From assembly GCA_011390335.1 (NCBI GenBank), contig JAABSO010000014.1, positions 28,681 through 92,680 on the forward strand: 64,000 nt of DNA, given 5' to 3'. A program made the position numbers and the translations under genes. Within the stretch, counting starts at the first letter, position 1. Each line of letters opens with the position of its first letter. The notes beneath the pieces were generated by a model that searched no databases, was not told where the DNA came from, and saw nothing but the letters and a program-made list of their open reading frames with translations. The DNA comes from Desulfotignum sp. (lineage in GTDB: Bacteria > Desulfobacterota > Desulfobacteria > Desulfobacterales > Desulfobacteraceae). Below, in pieces: positions 25,619 to 32,993 of the stretch.

Positions 25619-25711
25619 GGGGTCAGGCTTGCGTTATTGTCGTTATTGATAGCAGTTATAAAAGATTTTTATTTTCCTTTCCAATAACGACAATAACGCA
25701 AGCCTGACCCC
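25619..25711. repeat. 30-bp perfect inverted repeat (REP/MITE-like palindrome)
   Basis: Bases 25619-25648 (beginning GGGGTCAGGCTTGCG and ending GTCGTTATTG) are the exact reverse complement of 25682-25711, around a 33-base AT-rich loop. The TCAGGCTTGCGTTATTG type of arm recalls palindromes mobilised by REP-associated (IS200-like) transposases. No transposase is present here. It fills almost the whole 102-base gap between the convergent bamA and phytochelatin-synthase-like genes, so it may also end transcription from both sides. Confidence 0.8.
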
Positions 25712-25713
25712 AC

Positions 25714-26472
25714 CTATAACAGCCGGATATAAACATACCCGCCCCGGCCGTAACCGAACAGATGAAACAGATGCTGGTAATGGGTGGACATCGCCTTGTA
25801 GAAGGTATCAAAATCGACCGTATAGGGATGCGGCACAGAGGTGTCTACATCCAGGAGCGTGACCCTGCCTGTGTCCGGATCAAATCCTCCCACCGGCGAT
25901 ATATGGGGAATGTTCAATTCCGGAAGCAGGCTGCCCTGGTCAAAATGGGCGATGATAATGCCGTCTGCCCGGGTTTCAAAAGTTTCAAGCCTGGACAACA
26001 GCTCCTGTCGGCAGGCCTTAATTTTGTCGGGTGCCCTTACTGCTTCCACCACTTCCACTGCCTGGTGTGCAATACCAAAGATGTTCAGGCTGGTTTTCAC
26101 CACCTGTCCCAGTACTGGCAGGGGCAATCCCCGCCGTCCCTGGTATCCGTTTGGCCCCATACGTTCCTTCCAGTGGGCCGTGGTAACCCTGTCCAGCAGA
26201 TCCTGCTGGGTAAGGGCTGTCCGGGGCAGACGGCCCTGGATCTCTAAAAGCGCGTTCACCACACAGGCCACTGATGCCACTGAGCAGGATGATTCGTGAA
26301 ACTGCCTTACATGGTGGCGGTACAGACCGGCCTTGACCGGATTTCTCGAAGGCTTTGCCAGTATTTTTTCCCATTGGCCATGCCGGCGGCCAAAGGATCC
26401 GGTGGCTGTGATTTTATGGAAAAAATACCGCAGGTATAGCACGCTGCGCATTACATATATTAAACCATTCAT
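25714..26472 (-). CDS. Phytochelatin synthase-like cysteine peptidase
   Basis: 252 residues. Candidate catalytic residues of the phytochelatin synthase (papain-like) fold are Cys in HESSCSVASVACVVNALL near 64, His in IPHISPVGGFDPDTG near 198 and Asp in VTLLDVD near 212. Bacterial members of this family mostly cleave glutathione or related thiol peptides rather than make phytochelatins. The N-terminus (MNGLIYVMRSVLYLRYFFHKI) is hydrophobic and basic and may be an anchor, or the start may lie further in. It faces bamA across the palindrome and has no partner gene. Confidence 0.72.
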   Translation of the reverse strand: MNGLIYVMRSVLYLRYFFHKITATGSFGRRHGQWEKILAKPSRNPVKAGLYRHHVRQFHESSCSVASVACVVNALLEIQGRLPRTALTQQDLLDRVTTAHWKERMGPNGYQGRRGLPLPVLGQVVKTSLNIFGIAHQAVEVVEAVRAPDKIKACRQELLSRLETFETRADGIIIAHFDQGSLLPELNIPHISPVGGFDPDTGRVTLLDVDTSVPHPYTVDFDTFYKAMSTHYQHLFHLFGYGRGGYVYIRLL

Positions 26473-26848
26473 GGGCTTTTCTCTATCAGGCCATGGTTCT
26501 GCATGAACCAGGCACTTTTTGTAAAATTATGCTGAATCAGTGTTTGTCAATAGATACGGCAGGGCATTTCAGGACAGTCGCATGCAGATGAAATGGCACA
26601 AATTTATGACCAAGCCCCCAGGGGGCGGACAACGTATACCCGGGGAAGCCGGTGTTGTTTCCCACCCGAGGTGCAGCTCCAGCAAGCTGAAACAGATTGG
26701 GTTTTATGGGATTGTCCTGCCGGATATGTGCTCCGAAAGGGTTTTTTCCGTTGCAATATTCCGGCAGGCCGGGTAATACACGGTACCGGTACCATGAACC
26801 GTGCAGCACAATACCGGATATCCGGATATGTACAAAAACAGGAGTAAT
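26473..26848. other. 376-base divergent intergenic region
   Basis: The region lies between two divergent genes and should hold both promoters. Short ORFs on either strand have no recognisable domain. Two perfect palindromes stand out close to the downstream gene, GGTACCGGTACC (26782-26793, flanked by CACGGT/ACCGTG) and CCGGATATCCGG (26814-26825). They may be operators or chance. No clear sigma70 promoter was found. Confidence 0.4.
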
Positions 26849-27853
26849 ATGCAGACAGATGACAGCAGGCCGGCACCAGAATGCAGTCCCGCAGCAGGGC
26901 ACAACCCGGCAGATTCCTTTGACACCGCTGCCTTTGGGGGTGAAGGCTGGTCACCGAGAACCAGGAGCCATGCCCTGGAAATCGGTGATATTTGGGCTGC
27001 CTGCGGCATTGACAGCGAATGGCAGCCCCTGAAAAGCGTACTGGTCCACCGGCCCGGCCCGGAACTGGCAGTTTCCCCGGACCAGGTCAATACATGCCAG
27101 CTGGCCGCCTCCCTGGACCTGGATAAGGCCCGGGCAGAACATGATGCCATGGTGGACATCTATCAGAAAAACCAGGTGGATGTGCAGGTGATGACACCCG
27201 GACCCGCCACCCTGCCGAACCAGTTATATTGTGCAGACCTGGCGGCCATGACCCCCCAGGGGGCCATTCTGGCCAGGCCCGCTTCCACGGTGCGGGCCGG
27301 TGAAGAAAGATGGGTTGCAAAAACCCTTGCCGCCCTGGGCGTTCCCATTCTCAAAACCCTCACCGGCAGGGCCACTTTTGAGGGGGCAGACCTCATGTGG
27401 CTGGATCCGGATACCGCAGTCATCGGCCGGGGCCTGCGCACCAACCAGGCTGCCATTGACCAGATCACCACCCTGCTTTCGGAAATGGGCATCACCACCC
27501 TGGCCTTTGACCTGCCCTTCGGCACCATGCACTTTATGGGTATGCTCAGAATAGTGGACAGGGATCTGGCATTTATCTGGCCCCGCAGAACCCCCCATGG
27601 CCTGGTGACAGCCTTGACAGACCGCGGGTTCCAGGTAAAGCACCTGCCCTGTGAAAAAGAAGCTGTATCCGGCATGGCATTTAATTTTGTGGTGCTGGGG
27701 CCAAAAAAAATCATGCTGCCGGCCGGGAATCCAGAAACCATTGCCGCTTATGAGGCCGCAGGAATCTGCTGCATCCCGGTGCCGGTAAAAGAGCTGCAGA
27801 AAGCCAACGGGGCCGTGGGGTGCATGACCGGTATTCTGCACAGAAAAATGTAA
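26849..27853 (+). CDS. Amidinotransferase/dimethylarginine dimethylaminohydrolase-like protein
   Basis: 334 residues from ATG 26849, the start nearest AGGAG at 26840-26844; ATGs at 26801 and 26831 are in frame. Guanidino-modifying (arginine deiminase/DDAH) fold: VLVHRPGPEL near 61, EGADLMWLDPDTAVIGRGLRTN near 175, active-site His region FGTMHFMGMLRIVD near 225 and catalytic Cys in NGAVGCMTGILHR at the C-terminus. It would release urea/citrulline-type products or transfer an amidino group from an arginine-like substrate; the substrate is unknown. About 50 N-terminal residues before the fold are unusual and low in conservation signals. Confidence 0.78.
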   Translation: MQTDDSRPAPECSPAAGHNPADSFDTAAFGGEGWSPRTRSHALEIGDIWAACGIDSEWQPLKSVLVHRPGPELAVSPDQVNTCQLAASLDLDKARAEHDAMVDIYQKNQVDVQVMTPGPATLPNQLYCADLAAMTPQGAILARPASTVRAGEERWVAKTLAALGVPILKTLTGRATFEGADLMWLDPDTAVIGRGLRTNQAAIDQITTLLSEMGITTLAFDLPFGTMHFMGMLRIVDRDLAFIWPRRTPHGLVTALTDRGFQVKHLPCEKEAVSGMAFNFVVLGPKKIMLPAGNPETIAAYEAAGICCIPVPVKELQKANGAVGCMTGILHRKM

Positions 27854-27900
27854 AAAATACCGGTTTTTGCGCTCCCGGACAAAAAAACCAGGGATATATA

Positions 27901-27929
27901 TTGATTTTGTTGCCAACAATTTATATAGA
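27901..27929 (+). promoter_or_regulatory. Possible promoter with palindrome upstream of the cytochrome gene
   Basis: TTGATT (27901-27906) and TATAGA (27924-27929) are 17 bases apart. The palindrome TTGTTG-C-CAACAA fills 27907-27919 of the spacer and could be an operator. The -35 and -10 matches are only moderate. Confidence 0.3.
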
Positions 27930-28018
27930 TCATGTGACAGATAAAAAGAGCACATACCCGGCTGGGAATTAAAGGCGGTAAAAATACCCTGATGAATATT
28001 ATATACTGGAGGAACATG

Positions 28019-28876
28019 ATGAAATCATATGCGCGTCTGGCTTGCTGCGTTGCAGTGCTGATGGTAATTTGGGGCCAACATCTGGTACTGGCTGATAAAG
28101 ATCCGGAACAGCTTATGCTCCCCATGGGTACCATGACCATAGCCGCCCCACCGGATGCTGAACGCGAACCCCAGCTCTCACCGGTTGTGTTTTCCCACTC
28201 ACTGCATTTTGCATACGCCTGTACAGACTGCCACCATGAATGGGATAAGGCTGGTCCTGTCCAAAGCTGCGCAACCGCCGGGTGCCATGAAAACCTGTGG
28301 GCGGCAGCCCCGGGCACAACACCCTTGGGAGAAAAACGGATCAAATCCCTGGCAGGGGCCTACCACCAGGTATGCAGGGACTGCCACCGCCAGGAAGAAA
28401 AAAACCAGAAAGCAGCTGGAAGTAAAAGAATATACACCGGACCCATTGCCTGTGAAGGCTGCCATCCCGATCCCCATGCAGAGCCGGTAAATGATCTGGA
28501 GATGCTGCCGGTTCCCCTGGGCACCCTGACCATAGAGGCGCCTGAAGGGGTGTATCCCGAGCGGGCAGCAGTTGAATTTCCCCATGGGGCCCATTTTGAT
28601 TATTCCTGCCAGTTATGCCACCATGAATGGTATGGGGAGGATGAGGTCCAGGGCTGTACAACCGAAGGGTGTCATGACCAGCTGGAACCGGACCCCTCCA
28701 CCAGGAATATCAAGGATCCGGCCAATGTATACTATTATCTGGCAGCATATCACAACACCTGCCTTCCCTGCCACAGGGACATGCAACAAGAGCGCAGCTC
28801 CTTTGAAAAAGCCGGTATCACCAATGCGGATGACCTGCCGGCGGCCGGGCCTGTCAATTGCGTGGAGTGTCATTAG
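28019..28876 (+). CDS. Octaheme c-type cytochrome of duplicated cytochrome c3 type
   Basis: 285 residues from ATG 28019 (GGAGG six bases upstream; ATG 28016 is adjacent). A signal peptide is clear (MKSYARLACCVAVLMVIWGQHLVLA), so it is exported to the periplasm. Eight haem-binding motifs occur as two copies of the same series: CTDCH, CATAGCH, CRDCH, CEGCH, then CQLCH, CTTEGCH, CLPCH, CVECH. Each series has a CX4CH second haem and matching lead-ins (LPMGTMTIAAP / VPLGTLTIEAP; FSHSLHFAYAC / FPHGAHFDYSC), so the gene arose by internal duplication of a tetraheme class III module. Role: low-potential periplasmic electron carrier. The partner is unknown, and no hydrogenase or membrane complex is adjacent. 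Confidence 0.88.
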   Translation: MKSYARLACCVAVLMVIWGQHLVLADKDPEQLMLPMGTMTIAAPPDAEREPQLSPVVFSHSLHFAYACTDCHHEWDKAGPVQSCATAGCHENLWAAAPGTTPLGEKRIKSLAGAYHQVCRDCHRQEEKNQKAAGSKRIYTGPIACEGCHPDPHAEPVNDLEMLPVPLGTLTIEAPEGVYPERAAVEFPHGAHFDYSCQLCHHEWYGEDEVQGCTTEGCHDQLEPDPSTRNIKDPANVYYYLAAYHNTCLPCHRDMQQERSSFEKAGITNADDLPAAGPVNCVECH

Positions 28877-28914
28877 CTGTTAGCTGTTAGCCATTAGCCG
28901 TTAGCTGTTAGTAG
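28873..28914. repeat. Tandem heptamer repeat (TTAGCTG-like, six units)
   Basis: Six 7-base units run head to tail: TTAGCTG, TTAGCTG, TTAGCCA, TTAGCCG, TTAGCTG, TTAGTAG. The first unit contains the cytochrome stop codon, so copy-number change would not alter the protein. The remaining bases to 29035 contain no gene that I can see. Confidence 0.75.
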
Positions 28915-29035
28915 TCAGCAGGGGAAGATTTGTAATGGTTGACTGGAAGCTGATAACTGAGTACTGACGGCTTTCATAAAAACTTTCCGTGAAGTTATTT
29001 GCCGGTTTGGTCTGGGCGCGCCCGGGGGGTGACTG

Positions 29036-29497
29036 CTAATCTGGTTTCTGCTGGATTTCATGGGCAGTGCCGTCCAGCACCAGAAACAGGCGCTCTTCTT
29101 TTTCCACAAGCATCCTGGACAGTTTCATCAACGCCCGCTGACCGAATTTGATGCAGTGCTCAGGGGTCTGCATGTACAGATTGTCGTTGCGTGTGAACAG
29201 CCGGGATGGATCCAGGGGGATTGTCTCTGTTGTGTTGAGGACCAGGGTGTCGGTTCCCTTGAGGTCAAAAACAAAAAGGGCTGTGTCTTCATAAGGAAAA
29301 TACACCTTTTCCTCACACTGGTCCCGTACTTGAAACACATGGTACCCCTGGTCGTCTTTGCGGATGGATTTGTGAAAATATGCGATGATTTTGGGGTGCT
29401 CAAATTTTCCATGTTCATTGTGCCAGATGCCGTTTTTATCCAGCCAAAAAACCGCTTTTTCTTTGGGAATGACAATTTGTTTTAAAGGGGATGTCAT
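29036..29497 (-). CDS. Conserved hypothetical protein
   Basis: 153 residues starting MTSPLKQIVIPKEKAVFWLDKNG at 29497, nine bases after AGGAG. The open frame continues upstream to 29932, but that part is antisense to hrpB and looks like a shadow. The sequence is soluble and mixed (FEHPKIIAYFHKSIRKDDQGYHVFQ ... LFVFDLKGTDTLVLNT ... ALMKLSRMLVEKEERLFLVLDG), with no motif I can name. It is divergent from hrpB, 112 bases away. Confidence 0.65.
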   Translation of the reverse strand: MTSPLKQIVIPKEKAVFWLDKNGIWHNEHGKFEHPKIIAYFHKSIRKDDQGYHVFQVRDQCEEKVYFPYEDTALFVFDLKGTDTLVLNTTETIPLDPSRLFTRNDNLYMQTPEHCIKFGQRALMKLSRMLVEKEERLFLVLDGTAHEIQQKPD

Positions 29498-29609
29498 GGG
29501 TGCGACTCCTGTTGTGTTGTAAGATCTATTACCCCAGGTATTATCCCAAAAACAGATGAAGGACAACAGGCAATCACAATTCTTTTCACATACAAAAAAA
29601 AAGGGTGGC

Positions 29610-32207
29610 ATGCCTGATCTCCAGCCGGAGCTGCCGGTGGCCGAAGTGCTGCCGCAGCTCATCTGTGCTTTAGGGCACACCGGCCGGGCCATTCTCCAGG
29701 CACCGCCCGGTTCCGGCAAAACCACCCGGGTGCCTTTGGCCCTTGTGGACCAGGCATGGCTGGCAGGCAAAAAAATTCTCATGCTTGAACCCCGGCGGCT
29801 GGCAGCCCGTGCCTGTGCCCATTTCATGGCCCGATTGATCAAAGAACCTGTGGGACAGACCGTGGGGTACCGGATCCGCATGGAAACAAAAGTCGGTCCT
29901 GCCACACGCATTGAAGTGGTCACAGAAGCCATTCTTACCCGGATGCTCCAGACCGACCCTGCCCTGGACGGGGTGGGCCTGGTGATTTTTGATGAATTTC
30001 ATGAACGCCATATCCACAGTGATCTGGGACTTGCCCTGTGCCTGGAGTCGGCAGAGGTGCTGCGGCCGGACCTGCGGATTCTGGTCATGTCCGCCACCAT
30101 GGATACCCGGGCACTGGCTGCGCTTTTGGACCCGGTCCAGGTGATTGTCTCCCAGGGGCGGCAGTGGCCGGTTAAGACAGTGTACCTGCCCCCGGATTCC
30201 GGCCGGTCCGGACCCGGCCGGTTCGGCCCGGTGCTGGCGGGCTGCGCCGCCGCCATATTGACCGCCTTATCAAAGCATTCCGGTGATATTCTGGTGTTTT
30301 TACCCGGCGCAGCGGAGATCCGGCAGACAGTCCGGCTCCTGGCGGGAAAAACCAGCCCCCATGTCCAGGTGTTTGCTTTGTCCGGTCTTCTGTCCTTTGA
30401 AAAACAATGGACTGCTCTTGCGCCGTCAAAAAACGGGATGCGCAAGGTGGTCCTGGCCACAGCCATTGCAGAAACCTCCCTGACCATTGAAGGGATAACC
30501 ATTGTGGTGGATTCGGGATTGATGCGCAAACCCCGGTTTTTTCCGGGCACAGGACTTACCCGTCTGCAGACCCTGCCCGTATCCCGGGCATCCGCAGACC
30601 AGCGCCGGGGCAGGGCTGGCCGCACCGGGCCGGGGATGTGCTTTCGCATCTGGTCGGAACATGTGCACAAAGGGCTGGTTCCCTATACCCGGCCGGAAAT
30701 CCTGGAACAGGACCTTGCCGGGGTTGCCCTGGAACTGGCCCTGTGGGGAGTCCGGAATCCTGAAGATCTCACATGGCTGGATCCGCCGCCCCAAGAGCAG
30801 TTTTCCTCCGCCCGGGATCTTTTGTACCTTCTGGGTGCCCTGGATGATCAGGGCAGTATCACCCCCCATGGCCGGTCCGTTGCCGGATCAGGCATACACC
30901 CCCGGTTGGCCCATATGATTCTGGAATCCGACCGGCAGGGCAATGGGTTTCTGGCCTGCTGCCTGGCAGTGGTGCTGGAGGAAAAAGATATGATGACCGG
31001 CACGTCCCACGACCCGGATATCCGGGTGCGCCTGGAAATGCTGGCTTTAATGTCCCAAAACAGGAAGAAAGCCGGCAGGGCCGGGCAAACCCGGGATCAG
31101 GAAGCATACCATGGCCGGCAGGTGCACCAGGATCAGGACATACGCCAAAGTCAGGCAAAAAATATACTCACAAGCGCCCGCCGCTTGGCCAGACGGATGC
31201 ATATCAAACAGACGAAGCTTGATCCGGAAAAAGCCGGCATCACCCTGGCTCTGGCCTTTCCTGAACGGGTGGCCCGCCGCAGAGGACCCCTGTCTTATCT
31301 CATGGCCTCGGGTTCCGGGGCATATTTCAAAGCACCCAATACCGTGGCAGGCCATGACTATATCCTGGCGGCCCACGTGCAGGGACATCCGGAAAATGCG
31401 GTGATCTTCCTGGCAGCCCCTGTTTTGCTGCAGGATCTGGAACAGGTGTTTGCAGCCAGGCTGGACACCCGGGATATTGTGGCATGGGATCAGGATAAAC
31501 AGGTGGTGACCGCCATGACCCAGACCTGGTACAACCGGATTCTCATCAAACAGCATCCCCTGCCGCATCAGGCGCCTGAAGCAGTCCAGGCAGCCATGAT
31601 TGCCGGCATCCACCGGATGGGGCTGCCATCCCTTCCCTGGACCCGCAAACTGACGCACCTGCGGCACCGGGTAAACTTTCTGCGGGAGCATGCCGGCATC
31701 ACCAGCCTGCCGGACCTGTCTGACCAGGCTTTGTCGGAAAATCTGCCTGTCTGGCTGGGGCCGTTTCTCACCCATGCCCGGTCTGCCCGGGACCTGAAGC
31801 AGGTGGATCTGTCAGGGGCAGTCCTGTCTCTTTTGTCCTGGGAGGACCGGCTGCGGGTGGATGACCTGGCCCCTTCCCACATCACGGTCCCGTCCGGTTC
31901 CCGCATCCCTGTGGCATATACGGACGGCCGCACGGTTCTGGCTTCGCCGGTCCTGGCGGTGCGGCTCCAGGAACTGTTCGGCATGACAAAAACCCCTGCC
32001 GTGGCCGGCGGACACATTGCCGTGACCCTGCACCTGTTGTCCCCGGCAGGCCGGCCGGTCCAGGTGACCCGGGATTTGGAAAATTTCTGGAAAAATACCT
32101 ATACAGATGTGAAAAAGAATCTTATGGGCAGATATCCCAGACATTTCTGGCCGGATGATCCCATGTCTGCCATCCCCACCCGCCGGGCCAAACCCAAAAA
32201 AACATAA
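29610..32207 (+). CDS. hrpB: ATP-dependent helicase HrpB (DExH family)
   Basis: 865 residues from ATG 29610 (GGGTGG upstream); an in-frame ATG at 29556 lacks a clear ribosome-binding site. Walker A APPGSGKTTRVP, DExH box as DEFHERH, motif III MSATMDT, and in domain 2 TAIAETSLTIEGI and QRRGRAGRTGPG. The HrpB-specific C-terminal domain follows (FPERVARRRG ... YLMASGSGAYF; WLGPFLTHARSARDLKQVDL). HrpB proteins are widespread bacterial DEAH/RHA helicases of poorly defined RNA role. The gene is a housekeeping insert with no link to its neighbours that I can see. Confidence 0.9.
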   Translation: MPDLQPELPVAEVLPQLICALGHTGRAILQAPPGSGKTTRVPLALVDQAWLAGKKILMLEPRRLAARACAHFMARLIKEPVGQTVGYRIRMETKVGPATRIEVVTEAILTRMLQTDPALDGVGLVIFDEFHERHIHSDLGLALCLESAEVLRPDLRILVMSATMDTRALAALLDPVQVIVSQGRQWPVKTVYLPPDSGRSGPGRFGPVLAGCAAAILTALSKHSGDILVFLPGAAEIRQTVRLLAGKTSPHVQVFALSGLLSFEKQWTALAPSKNGMRKVVLATAIAETSLTIEGITIVVDSGLMRKPRFFPGTGLTRLQTLPVSRASADQRRGRAGRTGPGMCFRIWSEHVHKGLVPYTRPEILEQDLAGVALELALWGVRNPEDLTWLDPPPQEQFSSARDLLYLLGALDDQGSITPHGRSVAGSGIHPRLAHMILESDRQGNGFLACCLAVVLEEKDMMTGTSHDPDIRVRLEMLALMSQNRKKAGRAGQTRDQEAYHGRQVHQDQDIRQSQAKNILTSARRLARRMHIKQTKLDPEKAGITLALAFPERVARRRGPLSYLMASGSGAYFKAPNTVAGHDYILAAHVQGHPENAVIFLAAPVLLQDLEQVFAARLDTRDIVAWDQDKQVVTAMTQTWYNRILIKQHPLPHQAPEAVQAAMIAGIHRMGLPSLPWTRKLTHLRHRVNFLREHAGITSLPDLSDQALSENLPVWLGPFLTHARSARDLKQVDLSGAVLSLLSWEDRLRVDDLAPSHITVPSGSRIPVAYTDGRTVLASPVLAVRLQELFGMTKTPAVAGGHIAVTLHLLSPAGRPVQVTRDLENFWKNTYTDVKKNLMGRYPRHFWPDDPMSAIPTRRAKPKKT

Positions 32208-32233
32208 TGCACAATACCATAAGGTAAAAGACC

Positions 32234-32950
32234 ATGAATGAGAATCACTTTTCCGGAAAATCTGACCGGGCCAGAGCCCTGCTTGCCGGAATCAGGGATA
32301 CTGCCATGCAGGATTTATCAGATTGTCTGGACACCCGTGGCCTTTATGTACCGGTTCTGGCAAGTGCCATGGAGCGGTTTGCCGCATCACTTGTCCCGCT
32401 GCCCCGTGAAGCTGCCTGCAAAAACGGATGTGCCTGGTGCTGCCGTTTGAGGGTGGGGGTTTCCATTCCCGAGGCCTTGGTGATTTTCCATGAAATCAGA
32501 TCCCGGGCCACCCCGGAAGGCCTGGGGTTTTTGAAACACCGGATTCTTACAACATCTGTCCAGGGCGACACCCTGGATGAAGCTTTCTGGCGCAGCACCC
32601 GCTGTCCCTGTCCTTTTCTGGATATGGAAGGTACATACCACTGCCTGATATACAAAATACGTCCCTTTTCCTGCCGCGCGTTTCATTCCCTGGATGAAGC
32701 GGTCTGCCGCAAGGGATACGATCAGGGCATGGAGATCCAGGTGCCTTGTTTTCCCCTATACCGGGCGAGTGTGGACCTGTATTCTTCCGTGCTGATTCAG
32801 GTTTCGGCCCAAAAGGGGCTGGCATCTTTTCAGGTGGGATTTATCAGGGCTCTGGAAATTTTGTTTACAGACGATACCGCTCCGGAACGCTGGCTGCAGG
32901 GAGAAAATGTGTTCCTCTCTGCAAAACTTGCTGAATTTACAGAAGATTGA
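32234..32950 (+). CDS. YkgJ-family cysteine cluster protein
   Basis: 238 residues. The Cys pattern of the zinc/iron-chelating YkgJ (UPF0153) family is visible: CKNGCAWCCRLRVGVSIPEA near 58-77, TRCPCPFLDMEGTYHCLIYKIRPFSCRAFHS near 117-147, and a last Cys in IQVPCFPLYR. Members are thought to bind an iron-sulfur cluster or zinc, but their job is unknown. It starts 26 bases after hrpB and may be co-transcribed with it. Confidence 0.75.
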   Translation: MNENHFSGKSDRARALLAGIRDTAMQDLSDCLDTRGLYVPVLASAMERFAASLVPLPREAACKNGCAWCCRLRVGVSIPEALVIFHEIRSRATPEGLGFLKHRILTTSVQGDTLDEAFWRSTRCPCPFLDMEGTYHCLIYKIRPFSCRAFHSLDEAVCRKGYDQGMEIQVPCFPLYRASVDLYSSVLIQVSAQKGLASFQVGFIRALEILFTDDTAPERWLQGENVFLSAKLAEFTED

Positions 32951-32993
32951 CGGTATGAAAGATTAGGCTTTAAAAAATATTAATATTCATGCT

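Noticed and set aside
26540..26776. 78-codon + strand ORF and overlapping frames in the divergent intergenic region
   Set aside because: No ribosome-binding site, no motif, and competing frames of similar length on both strands.
29498..29932. N-terminal extension of the minus-strand hypothetical gene
   Set aside because: This part is antisense to the start of hrpB, and an internal ATG at 29497 has a good ribosome-binding site.
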